Shown: positions 16,242-25,464 of the stretch, one piece after another
Layout: each line of letters begins with the position of its first letter
Position numbering within the stretch: position 1 is the stretch's first letter
The notes under the pieces: model-generated
Told to the model about the DNA's origin: nothing
Seen by the model: only the letters and a program-made list of their open reading frames with translations
Databases searched by the model: none
Position numbers and translations under genes: made by a program
Source of the DNA: Dehalococcoidales bacterium
GTDB lineage: Bacteria; Chloroflexota; Dehalococcoidia; Dehalococcoidales; UBA2162
Length of the DNA: 37,437 nt
Assembly (NCBI GenBank): GCA_020343555.1
Contig: CP070800.1
Coordinates: forward strand, 1,536,524-1,573,960
Direction of reading: 5' to 3'

Positions 16242-17000
16242 TCACCAGAGCCAGGGCAGGAGTATGTGACGTTTGTCAGGATAATCTTCGAATGTTTCTT
16301 TATACCACCGGTGATGTGAACGGGCGCGGGGCACTAGGTTGGCGATACTCCATAGCGAAAACGCTGCGGCGACCGGTGACCATGTAGCAACGGTCCATCC
16401 TAACCAGATAAGGATTTCTCCGAGATAATTGGGACAGGAGATCCAACGATAGAGCCCGTTTTCAGGTATTCCGTATTCCTGCCCCGTATTCTGTCTGATG
16501 CGATATAGTATGTAGTCTGACTGCCGGTTTATCAAAAAACCGAAAATAAACAAACCTATTCCGGAGAGGAATCTGATATCGGAAAGCCAGTCGGTCGAAT
16601 ACTTCGGTAAATTCATAGATATATAATATGAATTCAAATATGCATTAAGACCGTTGAATAGTATTCCGGCTGTCATCACAGTATACGGTAGAGGTTTTGA
16701 TGAAAGACGGATCGTAAGCGGACAGATAAATGCCCTGTCAAGATAGTGGATTTGCCACATAAGCAGGAATAGAATTGGCACAACCGATAACGGGTTTACG
16801 CCAATAATGAAAAAGATCGCAAATACCAGCGGCGCTGGAGATTCCATGAGTATCCACCCAAGCTTTGCATTTACCGAAGGTCCGAAATTCTTCCTGAAAT
16901 GACGTCCGTACGGTGCAGCAATAAAGAGGAGAACGATAAAAACTACTACAGCAATCAGTATCCAGCCGAAAAGTATATACCTGAAGGTTGTTTCACTCAT
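16242..17000 (-). CDS. Steroid 5-alpha-reductase (SRD5A)-family membrane enzyme
   Basis: From the ATG at 17000 the protein has 252 residues and about six membrane segments. The C-terminal third carries the family signature: ENGLYRWISCPNYLGEI, then LGWTVATWS, then NLVPRARSHHRWYKETFEDYP and a terminal LPWLW. It parallels human SRD5A1 (NYFGEI, HHEWY, PFLF). Family members reduce a carbon-carbon double bond conjugated to a ketone in steroids, polyprenols or enoyl-CoA using NADPH. No steroid genes are evident, so a polyprenol, quinone or hopanoid-like substrate is equally possible. The start overlaps the epimerase stop by eight bases, with GGAG ten bases upstream, implying coupling to that gene. 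Confidence 0.85.
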   Translation of the reverse strand: MSETTFRYILFGWILIAVVVFIVLLFIAAPYGRHFRKNFGPSVNAKLGWILMESPAPLVFAIFFIIGVNPLSVVPILFLLMWQIHYLDRAFICPLTIRLSSKPLPYTVMTAGILFNGLNAYLNSYYISMNLPKYSTDWLSDIRFLSGIGLFIFGFLINRQSDYILYRIRQNTGQEYGIPENGLYRWISCPNYLGEILIWLGWTVATWSPVAAAFSLWSIANLVPRARSHHRWYKETFEDYPDKRHILLPWLW

Positions 17001-18000
17001 TATTCCCAACTCCGGTACAGTTTGGCAGATACCCATTTTCTTTGAACCAATCAAGGGTATCGGTAATCGTTTCCTTGAGAGGACGCGGATTATAACCCAG
17101 CTTGATACTTGCTTTTTCACAACTCAGGTGACGGTTACTGTTAAGCTCATCAATCGATATGGGTGTAAAAAGCTGTCTTTCCCCCCGAATACGGTCGAAC
17201 GCAGATATTGTCGGTGCGCATAGCCTGGCCACGTAAAAGGGCAGTACTATTCGTACCGGTGACTGGTCCATATATCCAGTAATATAATCTGCAATATTTC
17301 GGAGAGTAACTCGGTGTCCACTGAGAATGAATTTTTCTCCCGGTCCAGCTTTTTCTGCAGCAGTTATCATCCCTTCGGATACATCCCTGGCATCGACCCA
17401 GTCCAGCCCGGCATCAACCAGTATCCTGAGTTTTTTAAGGGCTATAGCGAGTATGGTGCTGCCGAAATGAGACGGTTGAAAGTCATACGGACCGATAATC
17501 CCGGTTGGGGTGATGATAATGGCTTCAAGACCATTTTTAAGGCCTTCCTGTACTAACCGTTCACCTTCTGCCTTGGAATAATTATAAGGAGGATAATTCT
17601 TTGTATTCACGAGTTGGCGTGTCTCGTCAAGTATTTCATCGAGAGGTTCCTGTATGTGCGCGTGGAACGAACTTACATGGACGAGACGTTTCACACCGGT
17701 TGACAGACATGAGTCGATTACATTCCTTACTCCGTCAATATTCATTTCTTCGACCTGTCTTCTATCCTGTTTAATTACGGAGATCCGAGCTGCCAGGTGA
17801 AAAACGATTTCCTCTCCCTGGAACGCATTTTTCAAGGAACTAACGTCAAGGATATCTCCGTGAACCAGTTCTATACCCAGACCTTCGAGAGCCCTGGTAT
17901 CACGGTGGATCAGGGCTTTTACATCCCAATTACGGGAAATCAATGTCCGGATTAAATTTGCTCCCAGATGGCCGGAAGCACCCGTAACTATCGCCTTCAT
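16993..18000 (-). CDS. NAD(P)-dependent epimerase/dehydratase family protein (3-beta-HSD/DFR-like)
   Basis: The 335-residue extended SDR has the nucleotide-binding TGASGHLG (6-13), a HLAA segment near 68-71 and catalytic Tyr139-x-x-x-Lys143 (YNYSK). Conserved HVSS (108-111) supplies the active-site serine. The closest relatives by motif are dihydroflavonol reductases and 3-beta-hydroxysteroid dehydrogenases, which oxidise or reduce secondary alcohols. Co-translation with a 5-alpha-reductase-family enzyme (eight-base overlap) suggests the two act on one lipid-like intermediate, which is inference. An AAGGA site lies close to the ATG. The DegV gene ends 21 bases upstream. Confidence 0.85.
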   Translation of the reverse strand: MKAIVTGASGHLGANLIRTLISRNWDVKALIHRDTRALEGLGIELVHGDILDVSSLKNAFQGEEIVFHLAARISVIKQDRRQVEEMNIDGVRNVIDSCLSTGVKRLVHVSSFHAHIQEPLDEILDETRQLVNTKNYPPYNYSKAEGERLVQEGLKNGLEAIIITPTGIIGPYDFQPSHFGSTILAIALKKLRILVDAGLDWVDARDVSEGMITAAEKAGPGEKFILSGHRVTLRNIADYITGYMDQSPVRIVLPFYVARLCAPTISAFDRIRGERQLFTPISIDELNSNRHLSCEKASIKLGYNPRPLKETITDTLDWFKENGYLPNCTGVGNNE

Positions 18001-18021
18001 AGTCCTTACTTCAACAGGTAT

Positions 18022-18861
18022 TTATCCCGAATGTCTTGCAGCTATCAGCAAGACTCCCGGACCGCCATGGACACCGAGGCTGGATCCAAGTTCAGTAATG
18101 GTTATTTTTTCTCTATCTATGAAGTCGGCACATCTTTTTCTAAGAAGTTCAGCCCTCTCTAATACGTTACTGTGAACTATAGCTAACTCGCTTATCGGAA
18201 GGTTATTCTTCACGTAATCGTAGATTCTGTCCATACCTTTTTCTACCTTGCGGACAAAACCGGCCCTGGCAAGTTCGCCGTCGTGAAAGGTCAGAAGCGG
18301 CATGACATTGAGTAAATTTGAAGCAGAAGCGATCGCTTTACTCACTCGACCACTTCTGGCTAGATATTTCATATGTTCGAACATCCCGAACATACGCATC
18401 TGGTCAATGGCCAGGTGGACTTCATCGAGTATCATGTGCATGTCCGCTCCGGATTGAGCCAGTCGGGCAGCCGCAATCGTTACAGCGCCAAGTCCGAACG
18501 AAGTGAATTTGGAGTCTACTACTTCTAGCGGGATTTTACCTCCCAACGATTTCTTTGCAACGATTGCCGAATTGTGAGTGCCACTCAACTTTGAAGAAAC
18601 GTGAATAGAAATAATTGCTTCATGCGATTCAGTATATTGTCTATAAATATCGACAAAATCTTCAGGATTTGGCTGAGACGTCGCCGGATGGACCGGCGAT
18701 GATTCTAACATGGAGTAGAATTCTTCACTTTTAATGTCAAGACCGTCACGATAGGTCTTGTCTCCGAAACGAACGTATATGGGAACTATTTTAATATTGA
18801 GTTTCTCGATAATTTCGGCTGGAATGTCTGCGGTACTGTCCGTTATAACCTGGATCGTCAT
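18022..18861 (-). CDS. DegV family fatty-acid-binding protein
   Basis: The 279-residue protein has the DegV pattern: V-I-T-D-S-T-A-D (5-12) at the start, VRFGDKTYRDG near 32, SSPVHPATSQPNP near 54, and HVSSKLSGTHNSA near 86. DegV (FakB-type) proteins bind a fatty acid between two domains, and in Firmicutes they present it to the kinase FakA. No FakA is visible here, so the role in this lineage is open. The gene has an AAGGAGG site and sits directly before the epimerase. Its presence adds to the lipid theme of the run. Confidence 0.92.
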   Translation of the reverse strand: MTIQVITDSTADIPAEIIEKLNIKIVPIYVRFGDKTYRDGLDIKSEEFYSMLESSPVHPATSQPNPEDFVDIYRQYTESHEAIISIHVSSKLSGTHNSAIVAKKSLGGKIPLEVVDSKFTSFGLGAVTIAAARLAQSGADMHMILDEVHLAIDQMRMFGMFEHMKYLARSGRVSKAIASASNLLNVMPLLTFHDGELARAGFVRKVEKGMDRIYDYVKNNLPISELAIVHSNVLERAELLRKRCADFIDREKITITELGSSLGVHGGPGVLLIAARHSG

Positions 18862-18913
18862 ATCAATCCTCCTTGTATTTCGGGGAAGAGTCAGTATGGG
18901 CGGGAACAGTTAC

Positions 18914-19819
18914 CTAATATTCAATTCCAAGTAGGTTGGCTACTCTTTCATCCTGCCAATTAATCTGCCAGTCATACCAGGGGTGCGGTTTGAATTTCCT
19001 GCGATGGTCATCAGGATTTTCTCCGACTATTTCCATTTTCTGTATATCACCCTCTCCGTATCCCATCTTCTGAAGATACCAGAGATGTCCTACCTGTAAC
19101 AGATCAAATCCCATCAGGTCGGCGGCATAGATATCAGCGGCTACAGCGTCGCAACTGGCTATGGCAATCTTCCAGTCTACCGGGTCGCCGTGTACCGGAC
19201 CATCTCCTTCCATAGCTACGAAACCATCCAGAACAGCCAATTCCGGTACATGTTCCTTTGCCATCAGGTAAAGATCAAGGCTCATGCCGTGAGAGCCCTG
19301 GTGTATTTTAGTTTTCTCGTCGTGCTTATGACTCACTCCGCCCATAACGACATTCTTTATCGATGCAGTAACGGTAGCTGTATCATGCGTCTTCGGAGGA
19401 CCAATCGCGATGAGGTAATCGCTTTTCAGCATTTCACTTGAAAAGTGTATATCCATCTGCTGGAGATTCGAATCATAAAGATGAATAATTTCCCAGTTCC
19501 CCTCTTTCATGTCCACGATATTCACATTATATTGAGTCAATAAATCAATGTAGCCATAGTGTTCGAACGCATCTCGTACCGGCCCCATTTTCGTTTGTTC
19601 ACCGATACTTATTTTACCTTCGTATCTCGATCTGATAAATTCCAGTAAAGGGCGAACTGCATCTACATGCGTAGCTGCCGTCTGGATCTCGGTATCAACG
19701 AAATTAACCTTTATGAAAACATCTTTCTTACCAGTCAGATCGATATCATCTTTTATCAGGTCCAGAGCATCCCGGATATTTTCCGAACGTTTATCACCCG
19801 TTGTCAATGCTACTTTCAT
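18914..19819 (-). CDS. DUF362-domain protein
   Basis: The 301-residue protein matches DUF362. KVNFVD near 37 is the metal- or substrate-contact strand, followed by a central IGPPKTHDTATVTASIKN segment, G-S-H-G-M near 176, and the VLDGFVAMEGDGPVHG block near 196. It has no 4Fe-4S ferredoxin tail, unlike many DUF362 proteins. The biochemical function is unknown. It is the first gene of the minus-strand run and diverges from the Lon-related gene. A GGTGAG site precedes the ATG. Confidence 0.85.
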   Translation of the reverse strand: MKVALTTGDKRSENIRDALDLIKDDIDLTGKKDVFIKVNFVDTEIQTAATHVDAVRPLLEFIRSRYEGKISIGEQTKMGPVRDAFEHYGYIDLLTQYNVNIVDMKEGNWEIIHLYDSNLQQMDIHFSSEMLKSDYLIAIGPPKTHDTATVTASIKNVVMGGVSHKHDEKTKIHQGSHGMSLDLYLMAKEHVPELAVLDGFVAMEGDGPVHGDPVDWKIAIASCDAVAADIYAADLMGFDLLQVGHLWYLQKMGYGEGDIQKMEIVGENPDDHRRKFKPHPWYDWQINWQDERVANLLGIEY

Positions 19820-19956
19820 TTCTCACCGCCTGATCCGGATATTTCAATTCCAGATTATCAAATCAGGATTTTTTTTACAAACAACGGGCTCAATCAATTA
19901 GCTTAACACTTTACGGATACGCAAAGAGTTACTGTAACAAAGCCTTTAAATATTGC

Positions 19957-19985
19957 TTGATGTTCTTATTTAACCGATGTAATAT
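19957..19985 (+). promoter_or_regulatory. Sigma-70-type promoter upstream of the Lon-related protease
   Basis: TTGATG at 19957-19962 and TAATAT at 19980-19985 are separated by 17 bases. A transcription start near 19992 would give a leader of about 40 bases holding the AAGGAGG site at 20019-20025. The rest of the 212-base divergent spacer is AT-rich, with an eight-T run near 19869. It must also hold the promoter of the DUF362 run, which could not be fixed. Confidence 0.55.
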
Positions 19986-20031
19986 GCTAGATACGATGTG
20001 AATACACGAGAATGGCTGAAAAGGAGGAACA

Positions 20032-22497
20032 ATGGAGGGGAAAAACTATGAAGTAACGGTTGAAAAACTACGCTGGGAATGCGATCCCGGTCTTTTCGAT
20101 TTCGAATGCACCAAAGACCTCGCGCCATTGCGGGAATTTGTCGGCCAGGAAAGAGCTACCCGAGCCATAGAATTCGGTCTCAACATAGAGAATTCAGGAT
20201 ATAACATATACGTTGCCGGTATCACCGGCACCGGCAAGACTTCCATGGTGAAGGCATACATAGAAAGGGTGATTAAAGAGAAATCCGAACAGGGGGGAGA
20301 GTTCATTCTTGAAGACTGGTGTTATATCTATAATTTTAAAGAGACAGATTCTCCGATAATTGCCAACCTGCCGCAGAGTCGTGGAAAAGTATTCCGTGAT
20401 GAGATGGAATCATTACTTACTAAAATCCGTCAGGATTTGGGACAGGCTTTCGATAGTGATGAATACAAAGAACAGAGACAGAAGACGGTTGAAGAGGCAC
20501 GCGCCGAGCAGCAGAAGTTATTTGAAGAACTGGCAAGTGAAGCCCGGCAGCAGGGCTTTATACTACAAATGACGGCGTCTGGCCCGGCTTTGTACCCAAT
20601 GCTGGAAGATCGCCCCATGCAGGAGCAGGAGTACCTGGCTTTGCCAGAAAACGAAAGGAAGGAAATTACAGCAAAGCAGACCGAGATTCGTAGTAAAATA
20701 ATGACCAGCCTGCAAGAGGCAAGCGATATGCAGACAAAGAATGCTGAACGTCTTCAGCAGCTTGATAAAGAGATAGGAGATTTTACCGTTTCAAGCCTGT
20801 TCGTTCCGCTTGTATCGACATATTCACAATTTCCCAAGCTAAACGAATACCTTGAGGGTTTGAAAGACTATATTCTCGATAATCTGGACATTTTTAAGAG
20901 TACCGAAGAACCGGTTAACCCGGCACTCGGAGTTCCGATGAGTCAGGTTATGGGCGGAAGAAATCCGTTTCTTCCTTTCGAGGTTAATGTGTTCGTAGAT
21001 AACAGTGCTGCGAAAGGACCCCCGGTGATTGTAGAGAGTAATCCAAATTTCGGGAATATTTTCGGGAAGATAGAGAGAAGATTTCTGTTCGGAGGGTATC
21101 TCAGTGACCATACCATGTTGAAAGCCGGTTCACTGAATAAAGCTACCGGAGGATATCTGCTGGTGAATGCTACCGACGTTCTGACCAACCCGGGAGTCTG
21201 GCCTGCTCTGAAACGGGCTATCAAGAACGGGGAAGCCAGGATAGAAGATCCCATCGAGCAGTTCGGAATGGTCGCTCCACAAGGATTGAAACCTGAACCT
21301 ATGCCGATAAAAGTCAAAGTGATTCTCAGCGGTGACGCTAACCTTTACCAGATGCTGTCTATGTATGATGAAGATTTCTGGGAGATATTTAAGGTTAAGG
21401 CCGATTTTGACTCCGAGATCGATAATACAAAAGATAATATGCTGGCATATGCAGCATTTCTATCGGGATGCTGCGATGAATGTGAATCACGACATTTTGA
21501 TCCGACTGGTGTAGCCAAGGTCATAGAGTATTCCGCAAGGATGGTAGCCGACCAGGAAAGGCTGTCATCACGCTTTGCCCAGATAAAGGAATGGATAGAG
21601 GAAGCGAACTACTGGGCTTCGAAAGAGAATGCACAATTCATAACTGCCACCCATGTCCAGAAAGCCATTGATGAAAGGCGATTCCGGCATAATCTTCCAG
21701 ATGAACGACTGAGGGACATGATAGATCGTGGTACTGTAATGATAGACACCGACGGTGCTGAAGTTGGACAGGTGAATGCTCTGAGCGTATACTCACTAGG
21801 TGACATAACATTTGGTAAACCGTCTCGTATTACTGCAAAGACTTATCTTGGCAGAGGAGGATTTATTAACATCGAGAGAGAAGCCCAGTTAAGCGGACCG
21901 ACACACAACAAGGGCGTAATGATTCTCGGAGGGTATATGGGCTGGAAATACGCTCAGGATAAACCGCTTTCACTTTCGGCAAGTCTTTGCTTCGAGCAGT
22001 CATATTCCGGTGTGGATGGCGATAGCGCCTCGTCTTCGGAATTGTACGCCATCCTGTCCAGTTTATCGGAAATACCGATTAAGCAGAGTATGGCAGTTAC
22101 CGGTTCGGTAAATCAGACAGGAGAAATACAGCCGATAGGTGGTGTGAATCAAAAGATTGAGGGATTTTTCCAGGTCTGCAGAGCGAAAGGTTTAACCGGA
22201 GATCAGGGTGTACTGATTCCGGCACAGAATCTGAGGAACCTGATGCTTGATCAAGAAGTCGTCGATGCGGTCAAGGAAGGTAAGTTCCATATTTACTCGG
22301 CTACGACCATCGACGACGGAATAGAGATCCTGACAGATATTCCAGCGGGAGAAAAACAGGATGACGGGACATATCCTGAACGTACTGTGAATTACCTGGT
22401 CGATAAGAAACAAAGAGAAATGGCAGAAAAGCTAAGGCGTTTCGGTACAGAAGAGAAAGCAGAGGATATTAAAAAGGAAGAAGAGAAAAAGAGTTAA
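20032..22497 (+). CDS. Lon-related AAA+ ATP-dependent protease
   Basis: The 821-residue protein joins an AAA+ module (Walker A GITGTGKT, 63-70) to a C-terminal Lon serine protease domain. The catalytic dyad is Ser665 (DGDSASSSE) and Lys708 (GGVNQKIEG), separated by 43 residues as in LonA and LonB. A long helical insert (about 130-250), rich in Glu and Gln, may form a coiled coil. It lacks both the LonA N-terminal substrate domain and the LonB membrane anchor. It therefore belongs to the third, cytoplasmic 'Lon-related' class. The gene appears monocistronic, with its own promoter and a strong AAGGAGG site. A quality-control role is likely, but substrates are unknown. Confidence 0.93.
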   Translation: MEGKNYEVTVEKLRWECDPGLFDFECTKDLAPLREFVGQERATRAIEFGLNIENSGYNIYVAGITGTGKTSMVKAYIERVIKEKSEQGGEFILEDWCYIYNFKETDSPIIANLPQSRGKVFRDEMESLLTKIRQDLGQAFDSDEYKEQRQKTVEEARAEQQKLFEELASEARQQGFILQMTASGPALYPMLEDRPMQEQEYLALPENERKEITAKQTEIRSKIMTSLQEASDMQTKNAERLQQLDKEIGDFTVSSLFVPLVSTYSQFPKLNEYLEGLKDYILDNLDIFKSTEEPVNPALGVPMSQVMGGRNPFLPFEVNVFVDNSAAKGPPVIVESNPNFGNIFGKIERRFLFGGYLSDHTMLKAGSLNKATGGYLLVNATDVLTNPGVWPALKRAIKNGEARIEDPIEQFGMVAPQGLKPEPMPIKVKVILSGDANLYQMLSMYDEDFWEIFKVKADFDSEIDNTKDNMLAYAAFLSGCCDECESRHFDPTGVAKVIEYSARMVADQERLSSRFAQIKEWIEEANYWASKENAQFITATHVQKAIDERRFRHNLPDERLRDMIDRGTVMIDTDGAEVGQVNALSVYSLGDITFGKPSRITAKTYLGRGGFINIEREAQLSGPTHNKGVMILGGYMGWKYAQDKPLSLSASLCFEQSYSGVDGDSASSSELYAILSSLSEIPIKQSMAVTGSVNQTGEIQPIGGVNQKIEGFFQVCRAKGLTGDQGVLIPAQNLRNLMLDQEVVDAVKEGKFHIYSATTIDDGIEILTDIPAGEKQDDGTYPERTVNYLVDKKQREMAEKLRRFGTEEKAEDIKKEEEKKS

Positions 22498-22566
22498 ACT
22501 AATATTCATACAGATTACCATCCACATGCAATATCAATACGTATCCGTATTAATATGAAGTAATTC

Positions 22567-22595
22567 TTGACATTAGACCGAAATACCAATACTAT
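22567..22595 (+). promoter_or_regulatory. Sigma-70-type promoter for the FAD/Fe-S oxidoreductase operon
   Basis: A perfect -35 TTGACA (22567-22572) and TACTAT (22590-22595) lie 17 bases apart. A short inverted repeat, AATACG-TATC-CGTATT at 22536-22551 with flanking ATAT arms, lies just upstream and may be a terminator remnant of the protease gene or an operator. The AAAGGGGGA ribosome-binding site is close to the ATG at 22666. Confidence 0.62.
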
Positions 22596-22665
22596 CCTGT
22601 AAGTAAAATGGGCATTCCCTCATAAGAAGAGCTGTTAATATTATGCGAAAAGAAAGGGGGACACA

Positions 22666-24132
22666 ATGATCCAGAAGGGAAAACTGACCAGGATCGTCGG
22701 TGCCGGTAATGTCAGCGATGATCCGGTCGTACTGGAAGAGTATTCCAGTGATGTTAGTTTCGTCAACAGCGTAAGACCGGTTTATGTTGTCAAACCTGCT
22801 GATGCAAAGCAAATACAGAAACTGGTAAATCTTGCTAACGAGACACAGACTCCACTGGTACCTGTAAGCTCAGGCCCACCGCATTTCCGCGGTGATACGG
22901 TACCGGGAATCGGTGGAGCCGTGGTGGTAGACCTAAGCAGAATGAAAAAGATAATAAGTGTCGACCGTCCCCGCAGAGTGGCGATGGTCGAACCGGGGGT
23001 AACTTTCGGTGAACTGATACCGGCGGCAGAAAAGGAAGGGATCAGACTCAATACGCCGTTACTGCCGCGGAAATCAAAGACCATTGTCGGTAGTTTACTG
23101 GAAAGAGAACCGGTAATAATGCCCAAGTACCAGTGGGATATTTCAGATCCACTGGCTTGCGTCGAAGTTATTTTCGGTTCCGGAGACGAATTCAGGACGG
23201 GGCAGGCAGCAGGACCGGGCTCAGTAGAAGAACAGTGGAAAGTCGGTGGTATACAGAAAGCACCGTACGGACCGGGAGTTGCTTCATGGCACAGGATAAT
23301 CCAGGGTTCGCAGGGGACTATGGGTATCGTCACCTGGGCATCAATGCGATGTGAGTTACTACCGAGCCTTGAAGAACCTTTCGTCGTTGGTTCGTACGAT
23401 CTCGATACGCTGATGGACCTGACTTCTTGGCTAGTCAGACTAAGAATGGTAAACGAGTGCTTTATTCTCAATAACGTGAACCTGGCGTCGATATCGGCGA
23501 ACAAATGGCCAAAAGATTACCAGAAACTCAGAGATTCATTACCAGCGTGGATACTGTTCTATAATGTTGCTGGTTATGAAGTGTATCCTGAAGAACGCAT
23601 CAATTCTCAGGTGAAGGGTATCACAGATATAACGCAACGATTGGGTATTCAAGCGGTAAAATCAGTCGGGGACATATCGGCCAATGAAATACTGAAGTCA
23701 GTACAGCAGCCGTCCCCGGAACCGTACTGGAAACTACGTTATAAAGGAGCATGTGAAGATATAATGTTCCTGACCATCAACGATAAACTGGATGACCAGG
23801 TTTATACAATGTACAACCAGGTAGAGAAAGCAGGATATCCTGCTTCGGATATGGGTATATACATTCAACCGATTGTTCAGGGAACCGGAGTTCACTGTGA
23901 ATTCAACCTGTTCTATGATCCCGATAACCAGAGCGAAACGGGTAAGGTGAAAGAACTATCTTCATCAGCCGTGAAAGCGCTGCTGGGAAGAGACGCTTTT
24001 TTCTCAAGACCTTACGGCACGAACACACGCATGATTGTCAACCGGGATGCAGCGTCAATAAAAGTCCTAAACAAACTAAAGAATATGTTCGATCCGAATC
24101 ATGTGATGAATCCGGGGAAGGTGTGCTTCTAA
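22666..24132 (+). CDS. FAD-binding oxidase, GlcD-like (subunit 1)
   Basis: The 488-residue flavoprotein is of the PCMH/FAD-binding-4 type seen in glycolate oxidase GlcD and D-lactate dehydrogenases. Its N-terminal FAD domain shows PLVPVSSGPP (63-72), then GAVVVDLSRMKKI (84-96) and MVEPGVTFGEL (108-118). The C-terminus ends DPNHVMNPGKVCF, the usual FAD-oxidase closing motif. Such enzymes oxidise 2-hydroxyacids and pass electrons to the adjacent Fe-S subunit. It is first in a three-gene operon with the CCG protein (52 bases on) and a second FAD subunit. The substrate is undetermined; the second half diverges from typical GlcD. Confidence 0.87.
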   Translation: MIQKGKLTRIVGAGNVSDDPVVLEEYSSDVSFVNSVRPVYVVKPADAKQIQKLVNLANETQTPLVPVSSGPPHFRGDTVPGIGGAVVVDLSRMKKIISVDRPRRVAMVEPGVTFGELIPAAEKEGIRLNTPLLPRKSKTIVGSLLEREPVIMPKYQWDISDPLACVEVIFGSGDEFRTGQAAGPGSVEEQWKVGGIQKAPYGPGVASWHRIIQGSQGTMGIVTWASMRCELLPSLEEPFVVGSYDLDTLMDLTSWLVRLRMVNECFILNNVNLASISANKWPKDYQKLRDSLPAWILFYNVAGYEVYPEERINSQVKGITDITQRLGIQAVKSVGDISANEILKSVQQPSPEPYWKLRYKGACEDIMFLTINDKLDDQVYTMYNQVEKAGYPASDMGIYIQPIVQGTGVHCEFNLFYDPDNQSETGKVKELSSSAVKALLGRDAFFSRPYGTNTRMIVNRDAASIKVLNKLKNMFDPNHVMNPGKVCF

Positions 24133-24184
24133 TGAAGGCTTCAAGAAGCAGGATATTACTGAATGATATAGGAGGTAGCTAAAG

Positions 24185-25450
24185 ATGGGACTGGAACAAT
24201 ACCAGGGCGATATGGATATGTGCTGCCGCTGCTCTACCTGTAAGTTCATTCCGATGCAGCAGGTAAAAGGAGAACAGTACGTAAACGTGTGTCCCAGTAT
24301 AGCAAGATATAATTTTCACGCATATTCAGCCGGTGGAAGATTAAATATCGGCTCTTCCATGCTGAAGAATGGATTTAATTATACAGACAGGCTGCTTGAT
24401 ATTGTCTACAACTGCCAGATGTGCGGGGCCTGCGGTGTTTCATGTAATTATGCGATGGATATGGAAGTCCTGGAACCGATACACGAGTTCAGAATTAAAA
24501 CAATAGACGACGGTCATACAAACCCGGCTCTGGAAAAGACAGTCGCTAGTTTAAAGAAGACTGGCTCAATGGTACCGGTGAAGGGTAAACGAGGTGACTG
24601 GGCTAAAGGACTGAACGTAAAAGACGCTTCCAAAGAAAAGGTAGAAGTGCTTTTACACATCGGCTGCCTGGTCAGTTACGACAAAGAAATGCAGAAACTG
24701 GCTAAATCCACCGTAAAAATCCTGCAGAAAGCCGGTGTCGATTTTGGTATAGCCGGTGATGCCGAAACATGCTGCGGTGGAAGAGCCTATCAGATGGGCT
24801 ACAAAGATGCCTTTATGGAACAGGCAAAGAAGAATGCCGCAATGATAAAGAAGTCTGGGGCTAATACAGTGGTAACCATCTGCGCAGATGGTTACCAGGC
24901 AATTAAGGTACTGTATGAGAGATATCAACTGAGAGAAGATGTCGAAGTACTGCATATTTCAGAGTATGTAGATAAACTGATCAAGGATGGAAAGCTGAAA
25001 CCGCGACGCAAGCTTTATCTCGCAGTGACATACCATGATCCATGCCGTCTCGGCAGACTCGGAGAACCATACGTGCACTGGGAAGGAAATAAGATACCCG
25101 GCGACAGGTTCGTGTTCGATCCGCCAAAACCTTACCGGCGCGGTACCAATGGTGTCTATGAGCCACCCAGGGATGTTATCAAGGCTATACCAGGTATAAG
25201 GTTCTCCGAGATGACAAGGATAAAAGAATATTCCTGGTGCTGCGGATCCGGCGGAGGTGTAAGTGATAGCAATCCTGAATTCGCTGTCTGGACATCAAAG
25301 GACAGGATCAGCGAGGCGATATCTACGGGTGCTGAAACCATCGTAACAGCCTGTCCCTGGTGTGAAAAGACGCTCAACGAGGCTGTGAAAGAAAGTGGCA
25401 GCAACATGAAAGTTTACGACATAGTCGAACTCTTGGAAAAGGCAATATAG
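24185..25450 (+). CDS. Fe-S cluster/CCG-domain protein, GlcF/HdrD-like electron-transfer subunit
   Basis: The 421-residue protein has two [4Fe-4S] motifs, C13-x2-C16-x2-C19...C36-Pro and C77-x2-C80-x2-C83-x3-C87. Two CCG domains follow: one with HIGC then AETCCGG around 158-200, the other with YHDPCR then SWCCGSGGG around 283-360. CCG domains bind unusual cubanes or act as heterodisulfide-reductase active sites in HdrB/HdrD, and occur in GlcF and GlpC. It probably carries electrons from the two flanking flavoproteins to quinone or a disulfide acceptor. There is no membrane helix. An AGGAGGT site precedes the ATG. The stop codon is shared with the ribosome-binding site of the next gene. Confidence 0.9.
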   Translation: MGLEQYQGDMDMCCRCSTCKFIPMQQVKGEQYVNVCPSIARYNFHAYSAGGRLNIGSSMLKNGFNYTDRLLDIVYNCQMCGACGVSCNYAMDMEVLEPIHEFRIKTIDDGHTNPALEKTVASLKKTGSMVPVKGKRGDWAKGLNVKDASKEKVEVLLHIGCLVSYDKEMQKLAKSTVKILQKAGVDFGIAGDAETCCGGRAYQMGYKDAFMEQAKKNAAMIKKSGANTVVTICADGYQAIKVLYERYQLREDVEVLHISEYVDKLIKDGKLKPRRKLYLAVTYHDPCRLGRLGEPYVHWEGNKIPGDRFVFDPPKPYRRGTNGVYEPPRDVIKAIPGIRFSEMTRIKEYSWCCGSGGGVSDSNPEFAVWTSKDRISEAISTGAETIVTACPWCEKTLNEAVKESGSNMKVYDIVELLEKAI

Positions 25451-25464
25451 GAGGTGAATGAAAA

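Noticed and set aside
22782..23504. 240-codon frame antisense to the first FAD subunit
   Set aside because: It is a shadow of a strong, recognisable gene on the other strand; its translation is Ser/Thr/Pro-rich with no recognisable motif.
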